Below are positions 1 to 11,976 of a stretch of 64,000 nucleotides of DNA, in pieces. Numbering within the stretch: the stretch's first letter is position 1; each line of letters opens with the position of its first letter. The position numbers and the translations under genes were made by a program. Below the pieces are notes generated by a model that saw only the letters and a list, made by a program, of their open reading frames with translations, had not been told where the DNA came from and did not search any database. Origin of the DNA: Streptomyces sp. NBC_00663 (lineage in GTDB: Bacteria > Actinomycetota > Actinomycetes > Streptomycetales > Streptomycetaceae); NCBI RefSeq assembly GCF_036226885.1, contig NZ_CP109027.1:2666001-2730000 (forward strand), written 5' to 3'.

Positions 1-1
1 G

Positions 2-1264
2 ATGACCAACCCCGGTGCCGCGCCCCTCGGTTACACCGCTGCCGTGGAGCTGTCCTCCGACCGGCTGCTCAACAACAAGAGGCAGAAGGCGAAGAGCAGC
101 CGTCCGGCCGCCCAGCCCTCCCGCTTCAAGATCGGCGGCAAGAAGGAAGAGGCCGAGCGGCAGCGGAAGTTGGAGTTGATCCGGACGCCGGTGCTGTCCT
201 GCTACCGGATCGCCGTCATCAGCCTGAAGGGCGGCGTCGGCAAGACCACGACCACCACCGCCCTCGGGTCCACCCTCGCCACCGAGCGGCAGGACAAGAT
301 CCTCGCCATCGACGCCAACCCGGACGCCGGTACGCTCGGCCGCCGCGTCCGGCGCGAGACCGGGGCCACCATCCGTGACCTCGTCCAGGCGATCCCGTAC
401 CTCAACTCGTACATGGACATCCGGCGGTTCACCTCCCAGGCGCCGTCCGGGCTGGAGATCATCGCCAACGACGTCGACCCGGCCGTGTCCACGACCTTCA
501 ACGACGAGGACTACCGGCGCGCCATCGACGTGCTGGGCAAGCAGTACCCGGTGATCCTGACGGACTCCGGTACCGGTCTGCTCTACTCCGCGATGCGCGG
601 CGTGCTCGACCTCGCCGACCAGCTGATCATCATCTCCACCCCGTCCGTCGACGGTGCGAGCAGCGCCAGCACGACCTTGGACTGGCTGTCCGCGCACGGG
701 TACGCGGATCTCGTGTCGCGTTCCCTCACCGTCATCTCCGGTGTCCGCGAGACCGGCAAGATGATCAAGGTGGAGGACATCGTCAGCCACTTCGAGACGC
801 GCTGCCGTGGCGTGGTCGTCGTGCCCTTCGACGAGCATCTCGCCGCCGGTGCCGAGGTGGACCTCGACATGATGCGGCCGAAGGTCCGGGAGTCGTACTT
901 CAACCTCGCGGCGATGGTCGCCGAGGACTTCGTACGCCACCAGCAGATGCACGGCCTGTGGACCAGCGACGGCAACCCTCCCCCGGTGGCGGCCCCGCCG
1001 ATGCCTGGCCAGCAGTACGCTCCGGGACAGCCGGTGCCCGGCCAGCCCGCGCCCGGTCAGCCGTACCCGCCGCAGGGCTACCCCCAGCCCGGCCAGCCGT
1101 ACGCCCCGCAGCCGGGTCAGCCGTACCCGCCGCAGCAGCCGTATCCCCAGCAGGGTCAGCAGGGTCAGCCGGCGCAGCAGCCGTATCCGCAGCCGGGACA
1201 CCCCCAGCAGCACCAGGCTCCGCAGCCCGGGCAGCCCTACCCGCCCGCGCCTCCGCAGCAGTAG
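2..1264 (+). CDS. MinD/ParA-like ATPase with proline-rich tail (probably 5'-partial)
   Basis: This is a deviant-Walker P-loop ATPase of the MinD/ParA (SIMIBI) class. The motif [11 protein letters not shown] lies near residues 75-85, DANPDAG near 105 and TDSGTG near 190. The last 85 or so residues are a low-complexity tail built on [12 protein letters not shown] units. Homologues of this shape occur near type VII (ESX) secretion genes in Streptomyces and mycobacteria, where they are thought to help secretion; that role is inferred here because the upstream neighbours are outside the window. The ATG at position 2 follows the first base of the window, so the true start may lie upstream and residue 1 may be an internal Met. 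A strong hairpin follows the stop codon. Confidence 0.8.
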   Translation: MTNPGAAPLGYTAAVELSSDRLLNNKRQKAKSSRPAAQPSRFKIGGKKEEAERQRKLELIRTPVLSCYRIAVISLKGGVGKTTTTTALGSTLATERQDKILAIDANPDAGTLGRRVRRETGATIRDLVQAIPYLNSYMDIRRFTSQAPSGLEIIANDVDPAVSTTFNDEDYRRAIDVLGKQYPVILTDSGTGLLYSAMRGVLDLADQLIIISTPSVDGASSASTTLDWLSAHGYADLVSRSLTVISGVRETGKMIKVEDIVSHFETRCRGVVVVPFDEHLAAGAEVDLDMMRPKVRESYFNLAAMVAEDFVRHQQMHGLWTSDGNPPPVAAPPMPGQQYAPGQPVPGQPAPGQPYPPQGYPQPGQPYAPQPGQPYPPQQPYPQQGQQGQPAQQPYPQPGHPQQHQAPQPGQPYPPAPPQQ

Positions 1265-1273
1265 CGCGTACGA

Positions 1274-1315
1274 CCGAAGGGCGGCCGGTGCCCATCAGCA
1301 CCGGCCGCCCTTCGG
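1274..1315. terminator. Bidirectional terminator between the MinD-like gene and ribF
   Basis: A perfect 17-bp inverted repeat (1274-1290 with 1299-1315) surrounds an 8-base loop. It begins 10 bases after the stop of the plus-strand gene and lies between two convergent genes, so it can serve both. Confidence 0.8.
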
Positions 1316-1323
1316 CGTCGTAA

Positions 1324-1351
1324 AGGAAGCAGGAAGTAGGAAGTAGGAAGC
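1324..1351. repeat. Four tandem copies of a 7-bp unit
   Basis: Four head-to-tail copies of AGGAAG(C/T) lie between the terminator and the end of ribF. No function is visible. Confidence 0.8.
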
Positions 1352-1366
1352 AACGCCAGCGGAAAA

Positions 1367-2320
1367 CTACGGCTGCTCGGCCGCCGCGATCAGCTCGCGG
1401 CACCGCTTGACGTCCTCCGCGATCTGCTCCAGCAGGGCCTCCAGCGACTCGAACTTCGCCTGGCCGCGGACGAAGGCCAGGAAGTCGACGGCCACGTGCA
1501 GGCCGTAGAGGTCGAGGCCCACGCGGTCGATGGCGTACGCCTCCACCGTGCGCTCGGTGCCGTCGAACTGCGGGTTGGTGCCGACGGAGATCGCGGCAGG
1601 CATCGCCTCGCCCTGGACGTGCAGCCAGCCGGCGTACACGCCGTCGGCGGGGATGGCGGTGTGCGGGAGGGTCTCGACGTTGGCCGTCGGGAAGCCCATC
1701 TCGCGGCCTCGCTGGGCGCCTCGGACGACCACGCCCTCCACCCGGTGCGGGCGGCCCAGGATCTCGCCGGCGCCCTCCAGGTCGCCCTCGGCGATCAGGC
1801 GGCGGGTGAGGGTGGACGAGAACGGCTCGCCGCCGCCCGCGTCCCCGCAGACGAACAGGTCGACGACCTCGACCTCGAAGTCGTACACCTTGCCCTGCTC
1901 GGCGAGGAACTCCACGTTCCCCGCGGCCTTGTGGCCGAAGCGGAAGTTGGGGCCCTCGACGACCGCCTTGGCGTGCAGCTTGTCGACCAGGACCTTGACG
2001 ACGAACTCGGCCGGCGAGAGCTTCGAGAACTCCGTGGTGAAGGGGAGGATCAGGACCGCGTCCACGCCCAGGTCCGCCATGAGTTCGGCGCGGCGGTGGT
2101 GCGGGGCCAGCAGCGGCGGGTGGCTGCCGGGGCGGACGACCTCGCTTGGGTGCGGGTCGAAGGTGACGACGACCGCGGGAACTCCCAGCTCACGGGCGCG
2201 ATCCACGGCATGCCGGATGATCAGCTGGTGTCCGCGGTGGACTCCGTCGTAGGAGCCGATGGTGACGACGCTGCGCCCCCAGTCCTGGGGGATGTCCTCC
2301 AAGCCACGCCAGCGCTGCAC
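1367..2320 (-). CDS. ribF: Bifunctional riboflavin kinase / FAD synthetase
   Basis: The enzyme phosphorylates riboflavin to FMN and adenylates FMN to FAD in the cytoplasm. The N-terminal nucleotidyltransferase domain has the signature GSYDGVHRGH near residues 22-31 and VTFDPHP near 53. The C-terminal flavokinase half carries GFPTAN near residue 208. At 317 residues it has the usual full length. In Streptomyces ribF sits near truB and rbfA, as here. It is transcribed alone between a convergent MinD-like gene and a long upstream gene. No FMN riboswitch is visible upstream. Confidence 0.95.
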   Translation of the reverse strand: MQRWRGLEDIPQDWGRSVVTIGSYDGVHRGHQLIIRHAVDRARELGVPAVVVTFDPHPSEVVRPGSHPPLLAPHHRRAELMADLGVDAVLILPFTTEFSKLSPAEFVVKVLVDKLHAKAVVEGPNFRFGHKAAGNVEFLAEQGKVYDFEVEVVDLFVCGDAGGGEPFSSTLTRRLIAEGDLEGAGEILGRPHRVEGVVVRGAQRGREMGFPTANVETLPHTAIPADGVYAGWLHVQGEAMPAAISVGTNPQFDGTERTVEAYAIDRVGLDLYGLHVAVDFLAFVRGQAKFESLEALLEQIAEDVKRCRELIAAAEQP

Positions 2321-2444
2321 TGTGACCGCTCCTCGTCGAACCTGTGTCCGTATGTACGGCTTACCTCTTACGCAGGTCTAAGGGTGCCATGCCGCGTCCG
2401 TCCGGCCCGCATCGGCATGGACGCTGTGACTCGACCCACGTGGG

Positions 2445-5400
2445 TCAGGCGGGCACCCTGACCCCTGCCAGGTTCTCGATCATGCGGCGGGTGCTGGGAC
2501 CGACGACGGCCGCCCACGGCTGCGGGGTGTCGGTCAGCCAGCCCGCCACGCGCGCGGCGAAGCCGGGGGCCCGACGGGCCAGATCGACGAGGGCGCGGTC
2601 GAAACGAGCAGCTCCCTCCGGGGTACGGACGAGGAGGAGACCGATGCGATGGACAAGGTCACGGAAGCCGTCCCCGTCCCCGTCTCCGTCGTCGTCTCCG
2701 TTTCCGTAGCCGTCTCCGTTTCCGTAGCCGTAGCCGTCTCCGCCTTCTTCGTCGGCATGGCGGGATGCCTCGCGCAGGAGCGTGTCCAGTACGGCCGGCG
2801 CCCGCTCGTGGTCCAGCAGGTGTGCGAGCAGTTCCCGACGCAGGGGGCGCGAGGCCGGGGCTCCGGGGGTGGCCAGTACGGCGGCCAGCGCCGACCGGAC
2901 CTCCTCAGGGCCGCCCTCCAGCAACCCTGTGACCAGCGGGAACAGCACGGCCCGCGTGCCCGGCCCCTGGTCGAGGCGGCGGTCGACGTACGTGGCCACG
3001 TCCGCCGCGGTCTCCGGGCGCTGCTCCACTGCCTCCCGCACGAGGGCGGCGATCCGGCGGGCCGGCGTGGGCAGGGTGACGTCGGCGAGGGTGCGCAGCG
3101 CCTCTCCGGCGCCGGGACGGCGCAGCCGGGCCCGGAAGGCGTCGAGCACCGGCTCCGGGTGGGTGGTGAGGGCGGCGACGAGGGCGCTCGGCGGGAAGCG
3201 CGGGTCGCCGGCCGCGAAGTGGCCCAGGGCCTGCGGGAGATGACGGGCACGCGTGCGTGGATCGCGGACGAGGAGTGCGAGCGCGCCGCCGTGCAGGGTG
3301 CAGTCGGCGGGGCGGGCCAGGAGGGTGAGGGCGGCGTAGCGGAGCAGTTCGCGGTCGGCCTCGGTGGTCACGTGCGGGGCGGCGCGCAGGCCGTACGCCA
3401 CCGCCGCGACCCGTCGGTCGGGCCGCTCGTCGTGCGCCCACCGGTCCACCGCCCGGCACACCGCCGACGGCTCGTCCTCCGCGAGCACCGCCAGCAGTTC
3501 GTCGGCCCTCCGGTGGGCGCTGTCGACCAGCACCTCCGTCAGATCGTCCAGGGCCAGACGCCGGTGGGTGTGCAACAACGCCTGTGCCGCCTTCGCGACG
3601 GTCGCGTGCGGGGTCGCGGGCAACGGGCGCTCGTCGTCGAACCAGCGGGTGAGATGCGGCTGTACGGCGGTGGGGGCGTCGGCGAGCAGCCGCGAGGCCG
3701 CGTCCAGGAAGCGGGGGGCGGTGTCCTGCGCGGGGCCGTCGGCGAGGACGAGCCGGCGGAGCAGGTCGAAGAGGGTCACCGGGGGGAGGGCGAGGGCCAG
3801 CCAGAAGGTGGGCGGGAAGTGCGTGGAGGCGGGCCGCCCGTCCGTGTGGGGGGTTTCCGTCTCCGTGTCGTCGCCCCCGCGCTCCCGGCCGCGCCAGTCG
3901 ACGACCCGGTCCGCCAGGAGCCGCAACACCCCCGTGTACGGGGTCGCGTCGGGCACCCGGAGCAGAGACTCGGTGAGCAGCCGGGCCGCCCACCAGGAGT
4001 GCGGGTCGGCGTCCAGCGCCTGGATCAGCTCCTCCAGCCGGAGGGCGAGGCCCGGGGTGCCCTGCTGTCGGGCGAGGAGGAGCAGGGCCTGGACGACCGG
4101 GCCGATGCGGTGGTGCGGGACGGGGAGCGGGTGGTGGTCGGTCGGGTGGGTACGGCGGCGGTGGACGAGGGCGCGCAGTGCCTCGTCCAGGTCGAGGTGG
4201 ACGCCCTGGATCCAGTCGGCGAGTTCCTCGTGGGGGAAGCGGTAGCCGCTGCCGGCGGGGACGAGGAGGCCTTCGGTGAGGACGGCGGAGGCCCAGCCGG
4301 TGCCGCCGCCGAGTCCGGCCGGGGCGGGACCCCACGGGAACACCGCCTCGAACGACTCCCGGTCCAGTTCGCCCTGGCCGGGGCCGAGGCTGCGGCGGGC
4401 GGCCTCGTGCACCTGGCCGGAGACCTTGGCCGCGAGTCGGCGTACGGCGGTGCCGCGCAGGCCGTTCTCGGCGGCCAGGCGCACGGCGATGCGCAGGCAC
4501 ATCAGGTCGAGGTAGGCCGAGAAGACGTCGTCGCGGTCCACGCGCGCGTGCGGGGCGTCGGCGCCGGGGAGGGCGGTGCGGACCTCGGCGAGGAGACGGA
4601 GGGTGAGGGGGTGGCGGGCGTCGGGGGTGCGCAGGGTGCCGTCGGGGATGCGGTAGCGCGCGCGTGCCGTGCGGGCCTCGGCGTCCTGAAGGTCGCTCAG
4701 ACGGACGCAGGGGGTCTCGCCCCCGCCCGTACCTTCATCCGGAGGCTCGCTCAGCCCTTCGACGCCCCCGTGCCCAGCACTCCCGTACAGCATCTCCTCC
4801 GGAAACTCCGCCCCCGCCGCCTCCCAGTACTCCGCCCGGCACGCCACCACCAACCGTGCGCCCGACTCCCGTAGCCACCGTGCGGTGCCGGCGGTCCACT
4901 CGGGGAGGCGGTGGGCCAGGACGGGCGGCATCTCCTCGGGGCCGTCGAGGAGCAGGAGCAGGGGGCGGCCCGCGGCCCGGGACAGCCGGGCGAGCCGGGT
5001 GGGGTTGAGGTCGCCCAGGTCGGTGACGTGCGCGGAGCGGGAGGCGGCGACGATCCGCGCCGCGCGGGTCAGCGCCCGGCTCGCGGCGTCCGCCACCGAC
5101 GTGTCCTCGTCCCTCAGGTCGGCGCCGCGCAGCCAGAGGGTCGGCGCGGGGCGGGCGCCCCGGTCACGGCGGGCGGCGAGGGAGGCCAGTTCCGTCGTAC
5201 GACCGCTGCCGGGCGGCCCGACGAGCGCGAGGACGGCGGCGTCGCCCTCGGCGAAGGCTTCGAACTCCGCCGCCGTGGCCGCCCGTTGGACGGGTTCCAC
5301 CGCGCCGGGGCCGGGTGGGCCGACGGGGTCGGCCGCCGCCCCGCCGACGTATCCGGCCAGTGTGCCGGGCGGCCCGTCCTGGCCCACCGAGGTGGCCGTC

Positions 5401-6173
5401 AGTTCCAGGACGCCCGCCAGGTTGAGGTCGGTGCCGTACGCCGGGACGGTCGCCGCGTTCTCGGCGAGAAGGGCGGCGAGGGGGCCGTCCGGGGGTGGGA
5501 ACAGGGGTACCGCGAAGCCCACCTCGCGCCGGCCGCTGTGCAGCGCGGTGCCCAGTACACCGACCACCGCACCGGTCGCGGCGTCCAGCACGGGTCCCCC
5601 GGCCGCCCCACCGCCGAGCCGCAGCGCGTCCTGGCCTGCCGTGCCGATCGCCAACTCCAGTACGCCGTCCAGGAGATGGAAGCGATCTGTCGCCGTGTAC
5701 GTCACGGAGGCCGTCCCGAGCACCCGTGCCTCGCGCCAGCGGCCGGCGGCGATCCGCACATAGGCGCCGGTCTCCACCCCGTCCCGCCCACCGACCGGCA
5801 GCGGGTCGACGCCCAGGCCCTCGGTGCGCACGAGCGCCAGGTTCAGCTCGGGCAGGGCGGTCACCGCGTCGGCGGTCACCACGCAGTGACGGTCCTCGGC
5901 TGCGTAGAGCAGCAGCCTCGGCAGTCCGTCGACGGTCTCATGACTGGTGATCACCGTGCCGTGGTGGTCGGCGACGAAGCCCGTACCGCGCGGGCGTCCG
6001 GCGAGGTCGTGCACACGGACGAGCGCGTGCACGGGACCGCGGTCCGCCTCTGCGTCACGGGTGGCGTCCGAACTCGAGTCGTATGCCTGGTCCTGGCCGA
6101 AGGGCGGACCAGGCGTGCCGCTCGGGGTCGGACGTGAGCGGGCGCCTGCGGTCCGCGAGCCCCGTCCCGCCAT
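2445..6173 (-). CDS. Large protein with degenerate trypsin-like domain, P-loop NTPase and helical repeats
   Basis: A 1242-residue protein with three parts. Residues 50-225 have a chymotrypsin/HtrA-like fold signature, but each catalytic position appears changed. The His site aligns with Glu79 (VITSHETVDG), the Asp site with Asn111 (ELNLALV) and the Ser site with Ala191 (GAAGGPVL). Residues about 300-460 form a STAND/NACHT-like P-loop module with GPPGSGRT (319-326) and LLLLLDG (Asp410 as Walker B); the Walker A lysine is replaced by Arg325. The remainder is Leu/Ala/Arg-rich and looks like helical repeats. A Gly-Asn-Asp-Tyr low-complexity stretch lies near residues 1140-1165. A good GGGGAGG ribosome binding site precedes the ATG. 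Protease-NTPase fusions of this kind are often proposed as sensors, but no function is proven for this one. Confidence 0.8.
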   Translation of the reverse strand: MAGRGSRTAGARSRPTPSGTPGPPFGQDQAYDSSSDATRDAEADRGPVHALVRVHDLAGRPRGTGFVADHHGTVITSHETVDGLPRLLLYAAEDRHCVVTADAVTALPELNLALVRTEGLGVDPLPVGGRDGVETGAYVRIAAGRWREARVLGTASVTYTATDRFHLLDGVLELAIGTAGQDALRLGGGAAGGPVLDAATGAVVGVLGTALHSGRREVGFAVPLFPPPDGPLAALLAENAATVPAYGTDLNLAGVLELTATSVGQDGPPGTLAGYVGGAAADPVGPPGPGAVEPVQRAATAAEFEAFAEGDAAVLALVGPPGSGRTTELASLAARRDRGARPAPTLWLRGADLRDEDTSVADAASRALTRAARIVAASRSAHVTDLGDLNPTRLARLSRAAGRPLLLLLDGPEEMPPVLAHRLPEWTAGTARWLRESGARLVVACRAEYWEAAGAEFPEEMLYGSAGHGGVEGLSEPPDEGTGGGETPCVRLSDLQDAEARTARARYRIPDGTLRTPDARHPLTLRLLAEVRTALPGADAPHARVDRDDVFSAYLDLMCLRIAVRLAAENGLRGTAVRRLAAKVSGQVHEAARRSLGPGQGELDRESFEAVFPWGPAPAGLGGGTGWASAVLTEGLLVPAGSGYRFPHEELADWIQGVHLDLDEALRALVHRRRTHPTDHHPLPVPHHRIGPVVQALLLLARQQGTPGLALRLEELIQALDADPHSWWAARLLTESLLRVPDATPYTGVLRLLADRVVDWRGRERGGDDTETETPHTDGRPASTHFPPTFWLALALPPVTLFDLLRRLVLADGPAQDTAPRFLDAASRLLADAPTAVQPHLTRWFDDERPLPATPHATVAKAAQALLHTHRRLALDDLTEVLVDSAHRRADELLAVLAEDEPSAVCRAVDRWAHDERPDRRVAAVAYGLRAAPHVTTEADRELLRYAALTLLARPADCTLHGGALALLVRDPRTRARHLPQALGHFAAGDPRFPPSALVAALTTHPEPVLDAFRARLRRPGAGEALRTLADVTLPTPARRIAALVREAVEQRPETAADVATYVDRRLDQGPGTRAVLFPLVTGLLEGGPEEVRSALAAVLATPGAPASRPLRRELLAHLLDHERAPAVLDTLLREASRHADEEGGDGYGYGNGDGYGNGDDDGDGDGDGFRDLVHRIGLLLVRTPEGAARFDRALVDLARRAPGFAARVAGWLTDTPQPWAAVVGPSTRRMIENLAGVRVPA
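2693..2728. repeat. Two perfect 18-bp tandem copies inside the coding region
   Basis: Two identical 18-bp units lie within the stretch encoding the Gly/Asn/Asp/Tyr linker of the 1242-residue protein. The unit length is a multiple of three, so copy-number change would keep the frame. Confidence 0.8.
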
Positions 6174-6484
6174 GGTCGAACCTCCCCGCCGTGCCCCTGC
6201 CCGTGCCGCGGGACTGCCTCTCGGCCAGCCGGATCCGTCTGGTCCGTGGGACAGGCCCGTCTTCGACGGTAGGCACCGGCTGATCGGCGGGACAGATCGC
6301 GCGGTGAACGCGCCCCCTTCCGCTCCCCCGGTTCACTCCGAGCGCCTGCCCGGACGGGTGAATGGGCGGGGTCGGTTGGATACACCCTAGGGGTGGGGGA
6401 ACCGAGGGGGGACCGTGGAGCGGCGGAGTACTCCGTGACCGCCGCTCCACGGGTGGAGCGCATCTCAGCCCCGAGCGGGGCCGC
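6174..6484. other. Intergenic region (311 bp) between truB and the 1242-residue gene
   Basis: No gene is supported here. The part next to truB holds its terminator (6413-6452). The remainder must carry the promoter of the minus-strand 1242-residue gene, but no convincing -35/-10 pair was recognised. Confidence 0.6.
6413..6452 (-). terminator. Terminator downstream of truB
   Basis: A perfect 14-bp stem (6413-6426 with 6439-6452) surrounds a 12-base loop. It starts 33 bases after the truB stop codon. Confidence 0.7.
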
Positions 6485-7390
6485 TCAGCCGAAGACGGCG
6501 AGGCTCTTGGCCTTGCCCTTCTGTTCCTCGACGAGGGCGAGGAACCGGCCCTCGGGGTCGAAGACGGCGACCGCGCCGCGGCCCGCGTACTCGTCGGGCA
6601 TCTCCAGGCGTACGCCGTTCAGCAGCAGCCGGGCCCGCTTGGCGTCCACGTTCCAGCGTGGGAACGCGGCCGTGGCGGCCTCGGCGATCGGCATGACCGC
6701 CAGCTCCTGCTGGAGCTGGTCCAGGGTCTTGGCCGCGTCCAGCTTGTACGGGCCGACGCGGGTGCGGCGCAGCGCGGTGAGGTGGCCGCCCACGCCCAGG
6801 TCCGCGCCCAGGTCACGGGCCAGCGCCCGGATATAGGTGCCGGACGAGCAGACCACCGACACCACCAGGTCCATCACCGGTGTGCCGTTCTCGGCGACGG
6901 CGTCGCGGACGTCGTAGACCGCGAAGGACGAGATCCTGACCGGCCGGGCGGGGATCTCGAACTCCTCGCCCTCGCGCGCCCGCTTGTAGGAGCGCACGCC
7001 GTCGATCTTGATGGCGCTGACCTTGGACGGCACCTGCATGATGTCGCCGCTCAGCTTGGCGATCCCGGCGTCGACGGCCTCGCGGGTGACCTTCGAGGCG
7101 TCGGTCGACCCCGTGATCTCGCCCTCTGCGTCGTCGGTCAGGGTCGTCTGGCCGAGCCGGATCGTGCCCAGGTACTCCTTCTCCGTGAGGGCGAGATGCC
7201 CCAGGAGCTTCGTCGCCTTCTCGACACCGAGGACGAGCACGCCCGTCGCCATGGGGTCGAGGGTGCCGGCGTGGCCGACGCGGCGGGTCCTGGCGATCCC
7301 GCGCATCTTGGCGACCACGTCGTGCGAAGTGAAGCCCGACGGCTTGTCGACGATGACAAGGCCGTCGGGCGTGGTGCTCTTCCGGTTCAT
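6485..7390 (-). CDS. truB: tRNA pseudouridine(55) synthase
   Basis: TruB makes pseudouridine at position 55 in the T-loop of tRNAs. The protein (301 residues) carries DKPSGFTSHDVV near residue 15 and the catalytic motif GHAGTLDPMATGVL near residue 40, with the active-site Asp in TLDP. The C-terminal third resembles the usual RNA-contact region. The start codon overlaps the rbfA stop by four bases, so the two genes are translationally coupled. A hairpin terminator follows. Confidence 0.96.
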   Translation of the reverse strand: MNRKSTTPDGLVIVDKPSGFTSHDVVAKMRGIARTRRVGHAGTLDPMATGVLVLGVEKATKLLGHLALTEKEYLGTIRLGQTTLTDDAEGEITGSTDASKVTREAVDAGIAKLSGDIMQVPSKVSAIKIDGVRSYKRAREGEEFEIPARPVRISSFAVYDVRDAVAENGTPVMDLVVSVVCSSGTYIRALARDLGADLGVGGHLTALRRTRVGPYKLDAAKTLDQLQQELAVMPIAEAATAAFPRWNVDAKRARLLLNGVRLEMPDEYAGRGAVAVFDPEGRFLALVEEQKGKAKSLAVFG

Positions 7391-7833
7391 TCGGAGGTGT
7401 CGTCCTCGTCCTCGTCCGGCTTGCGGTACGGGTCGGCCTCACCGGCGTAGGTGGCGCCGGCCGAGACCTCGCGCACCTTCTCGTCGGACTGGCGGGCCTT
7501 GTCGAGGAGGTCCTCGATGGTCTTGGCGTTGTCCGGCAGGGCGTCGGCCACGAAGGTGAGCGTCGGGGTGAACTTCACGCCCGCCGCCGCGCCGACCGCG
7601 GAGCGGAGCACGCCCTTGGCGCTCTCCAGTCCGGCCGCCGCCGCCGCCCGCTCCTCGTCGTCCCCGTACACCGTGTAGAAGACGGTCGCCTCCCGGAGGT
7701 CGCCCGTGACCCTGGTGTCCGTGATGGTGACGTGGGTGCCGAGCCGCGGGTCCTTGATCCCGCGTTGCAGCTTCTGGGCCACCACCTCCCGGATGAGGTC
7801 CGCCAGCCTCTTCGCCCGCGCGTTGTCGGCCAC
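7387..7833 (-). CDS. rbfA: 30S ribosome-binding factor A
   Basis: RbfA helps the late maturation of the 30S subunit and processing of the 16S rRNA 5' end. The 148-residue protein begins MADNARAKRLADLI, the typical N-terminal helix, and contains the KH-like pattern with DPRLG and VTITDTRVT. The C-terminal tail is acidic, as in other actinobacterial RbfA proteins. It overlaps truB by four bases downstream and follows the DUF503 gene by 38 bases, consistent with one transcript. Confidence 0.95.
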   Translation of the reverse strand: MADNARAKRLADLIREVVAQKLQRGIKDPRLGTHVTITDTRVTGDLREATVFYTVYGDDEERAAAAAGLESAKGVLRSAVGAAAGVKFTPTLTFVADALPDNAKTIEDLLDKARQSDEKVREVSAGATYAGEADPYRKPDEDEDDTSE

Positions 7834-7871
7834 TGGTCCGTCTCCTTAAGTACTTATCTCTTGCTTCTGCT

Positions 7872-8165
7872 TCAGTCTTCGTCGCTGTGGAGCCTGCGTC
7901 GAACCGAGAGCAGTTCCACCTCGGGCCGCCCGGCGACCAGCCGCTCGCAGCGGTCCAGTACCTCGCTGAGGTGGCCCGTGTCCCCCGAGACCACCGCGAG
8001 CCCGATCTCGGCCCGGCGATGGAGGTCCTGATTGCCCGTCTCCGCCGCACTCACCGCGTACTTGCGCTGGAGTTCGGCCACGATCGGACGGACGAGTGAG
8101 CGTTTCTCCTTCAGCGAGTGAACGTCGCCGAGGAGCAGATCGAAGGACAGAGTCCCCACGTACAT
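7872..8165 (-). CDS. DUF503 family protein
   Basis: A 97-residue protein beginning MYVGTLSFDLLLGDVHSL, which is the hallmark start of the DUF503 (YlxP-like) family. The family is small, cytoplasmic and nearly always lies between infB and rbfA; its biochemical role is not firmly known. An upstream in-frame extension of 23 codons exists, but its sequence is unlike the family, so the ATG at 8165 is chosen. The conserved segment with ERLVAGRPEVELL lies at the C-terminus. Confidence 0.9.
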   Translation of the reverse strand: MYVGTLSFDLLLGDVHSLKEKRSLVRPIVAELQRKYAVSAAETGNQDLHRRAEIGLAVVSGDTGHLSEVLDRCERLVAGRPEVELLSVRRRLHSDED

Positions 8166-8242
8166 ATGTGTCCGGATGCCCGCCGGTTCGGGGTACGGGC
8201 GCCGCTCTTGGACGCCGATACGGGAACCGTACACGCAACGGC

Positions 8243-8283
8243 CGGGGCCGATCGACGGATATTACGTCCGCCGATCGGCCCCG
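8243..8283 (-). terminator. Hairpin downstream of infB
   Basis: A 12-bp perfect stem (8243-8254 with 8272-8283) encloses a 17-base loop that can fold further. It starts 17 bases after the infB stop and lies before the DUF503 gene. Confidence 0.7.
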
Positions 8284-8300
8284 ATCGCGTGCTACGACAA

Positions 8301-11429
<3,129 letters not shown>

Positions 11430-11592
11430 TTCGCTCCTTTTAGGTCCGGGTTGCGTCCGGACCGTCGCTACTTCATGGGCGTACTCATCGCGTGCTCATC
11501 GAGTGCTCATCGCAATCTCGACCTACTTCCAACTCGCGGGGTACCAGGGCCGCACGGGGGTTCCGTACGACGCTCCTTGCGGTGTTGCCTGC

Positions 11593-11874
11593 TCAGCAAC
11601 TGTCTGTCTGCTCGACGTACTGGCGCAACGCCTTTACGTCGAGCGCTCCCGGGGCGCGAAGCGCCCGCATGAACGCCCGGCGGCGTACCGCCTGGTCGAG
11701 ACAGACCAGGGCGGGGTGCACATAGGCGCCCCGGCCGGGCAGCGTACCGCTTGGATCGGGGACGCATGCGTCCTTGATCGCCACGGTACGCAGCAGATCG
11801 GTCTTGGCCGCTCGCTGCCTGCACCCCACACAGGTGCGTTCAGGGCATGCGCGGGCGTGCGTCCGGCCAGACAC
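11593..11874 (-). CDS. ylxR: YlxR family RNA-binding protein (DUF448)
   Basis: A 93-residue basic protein. It has the family signature ERTCVGCRQR near residues 12-21 and the later GRGAYVHP and RAFMRALR motifs. YlxR proteins lie between nusA and infB in most bacteria and bind RNA; links to RNase P and to metabolic gene expression have been proposed in other bacteria. The context here, nusA upstream by 102 bases and infB downstream by 163, matches. Transcription probably runs through from nusA. Confidence 0.9.
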   Translation of the reverse strand: MSGRTHARACPERTCVGCRQRAAKTDLLRTVAIKDACVPDPSGTLPGRGAYVHPALVCLDQAVRRRAFMRALRAPGALDVKALRQYVEQTDSC

Positions 11875-11976
11875 TGCTAAGTCTACCTCCCCGTACCGAC
11901 CTCACCCCTTTGGGGCAGGAATCGAACGGTTGTTGTCGTGATCTAAGCCAAGCTCGGCTTGGATCTATTCCCCGGC

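Noticed and set aside
2321..2444. FMN riboswitch before ribF
   Set aside because: The 124-bp gap shows none of the conserved FMN-element segments, and bifunctional ribF genes usually lack one.
2445..6173. Active serine protease
   Set aside because: All three triad positions appear changed in the fold alignment by eye.
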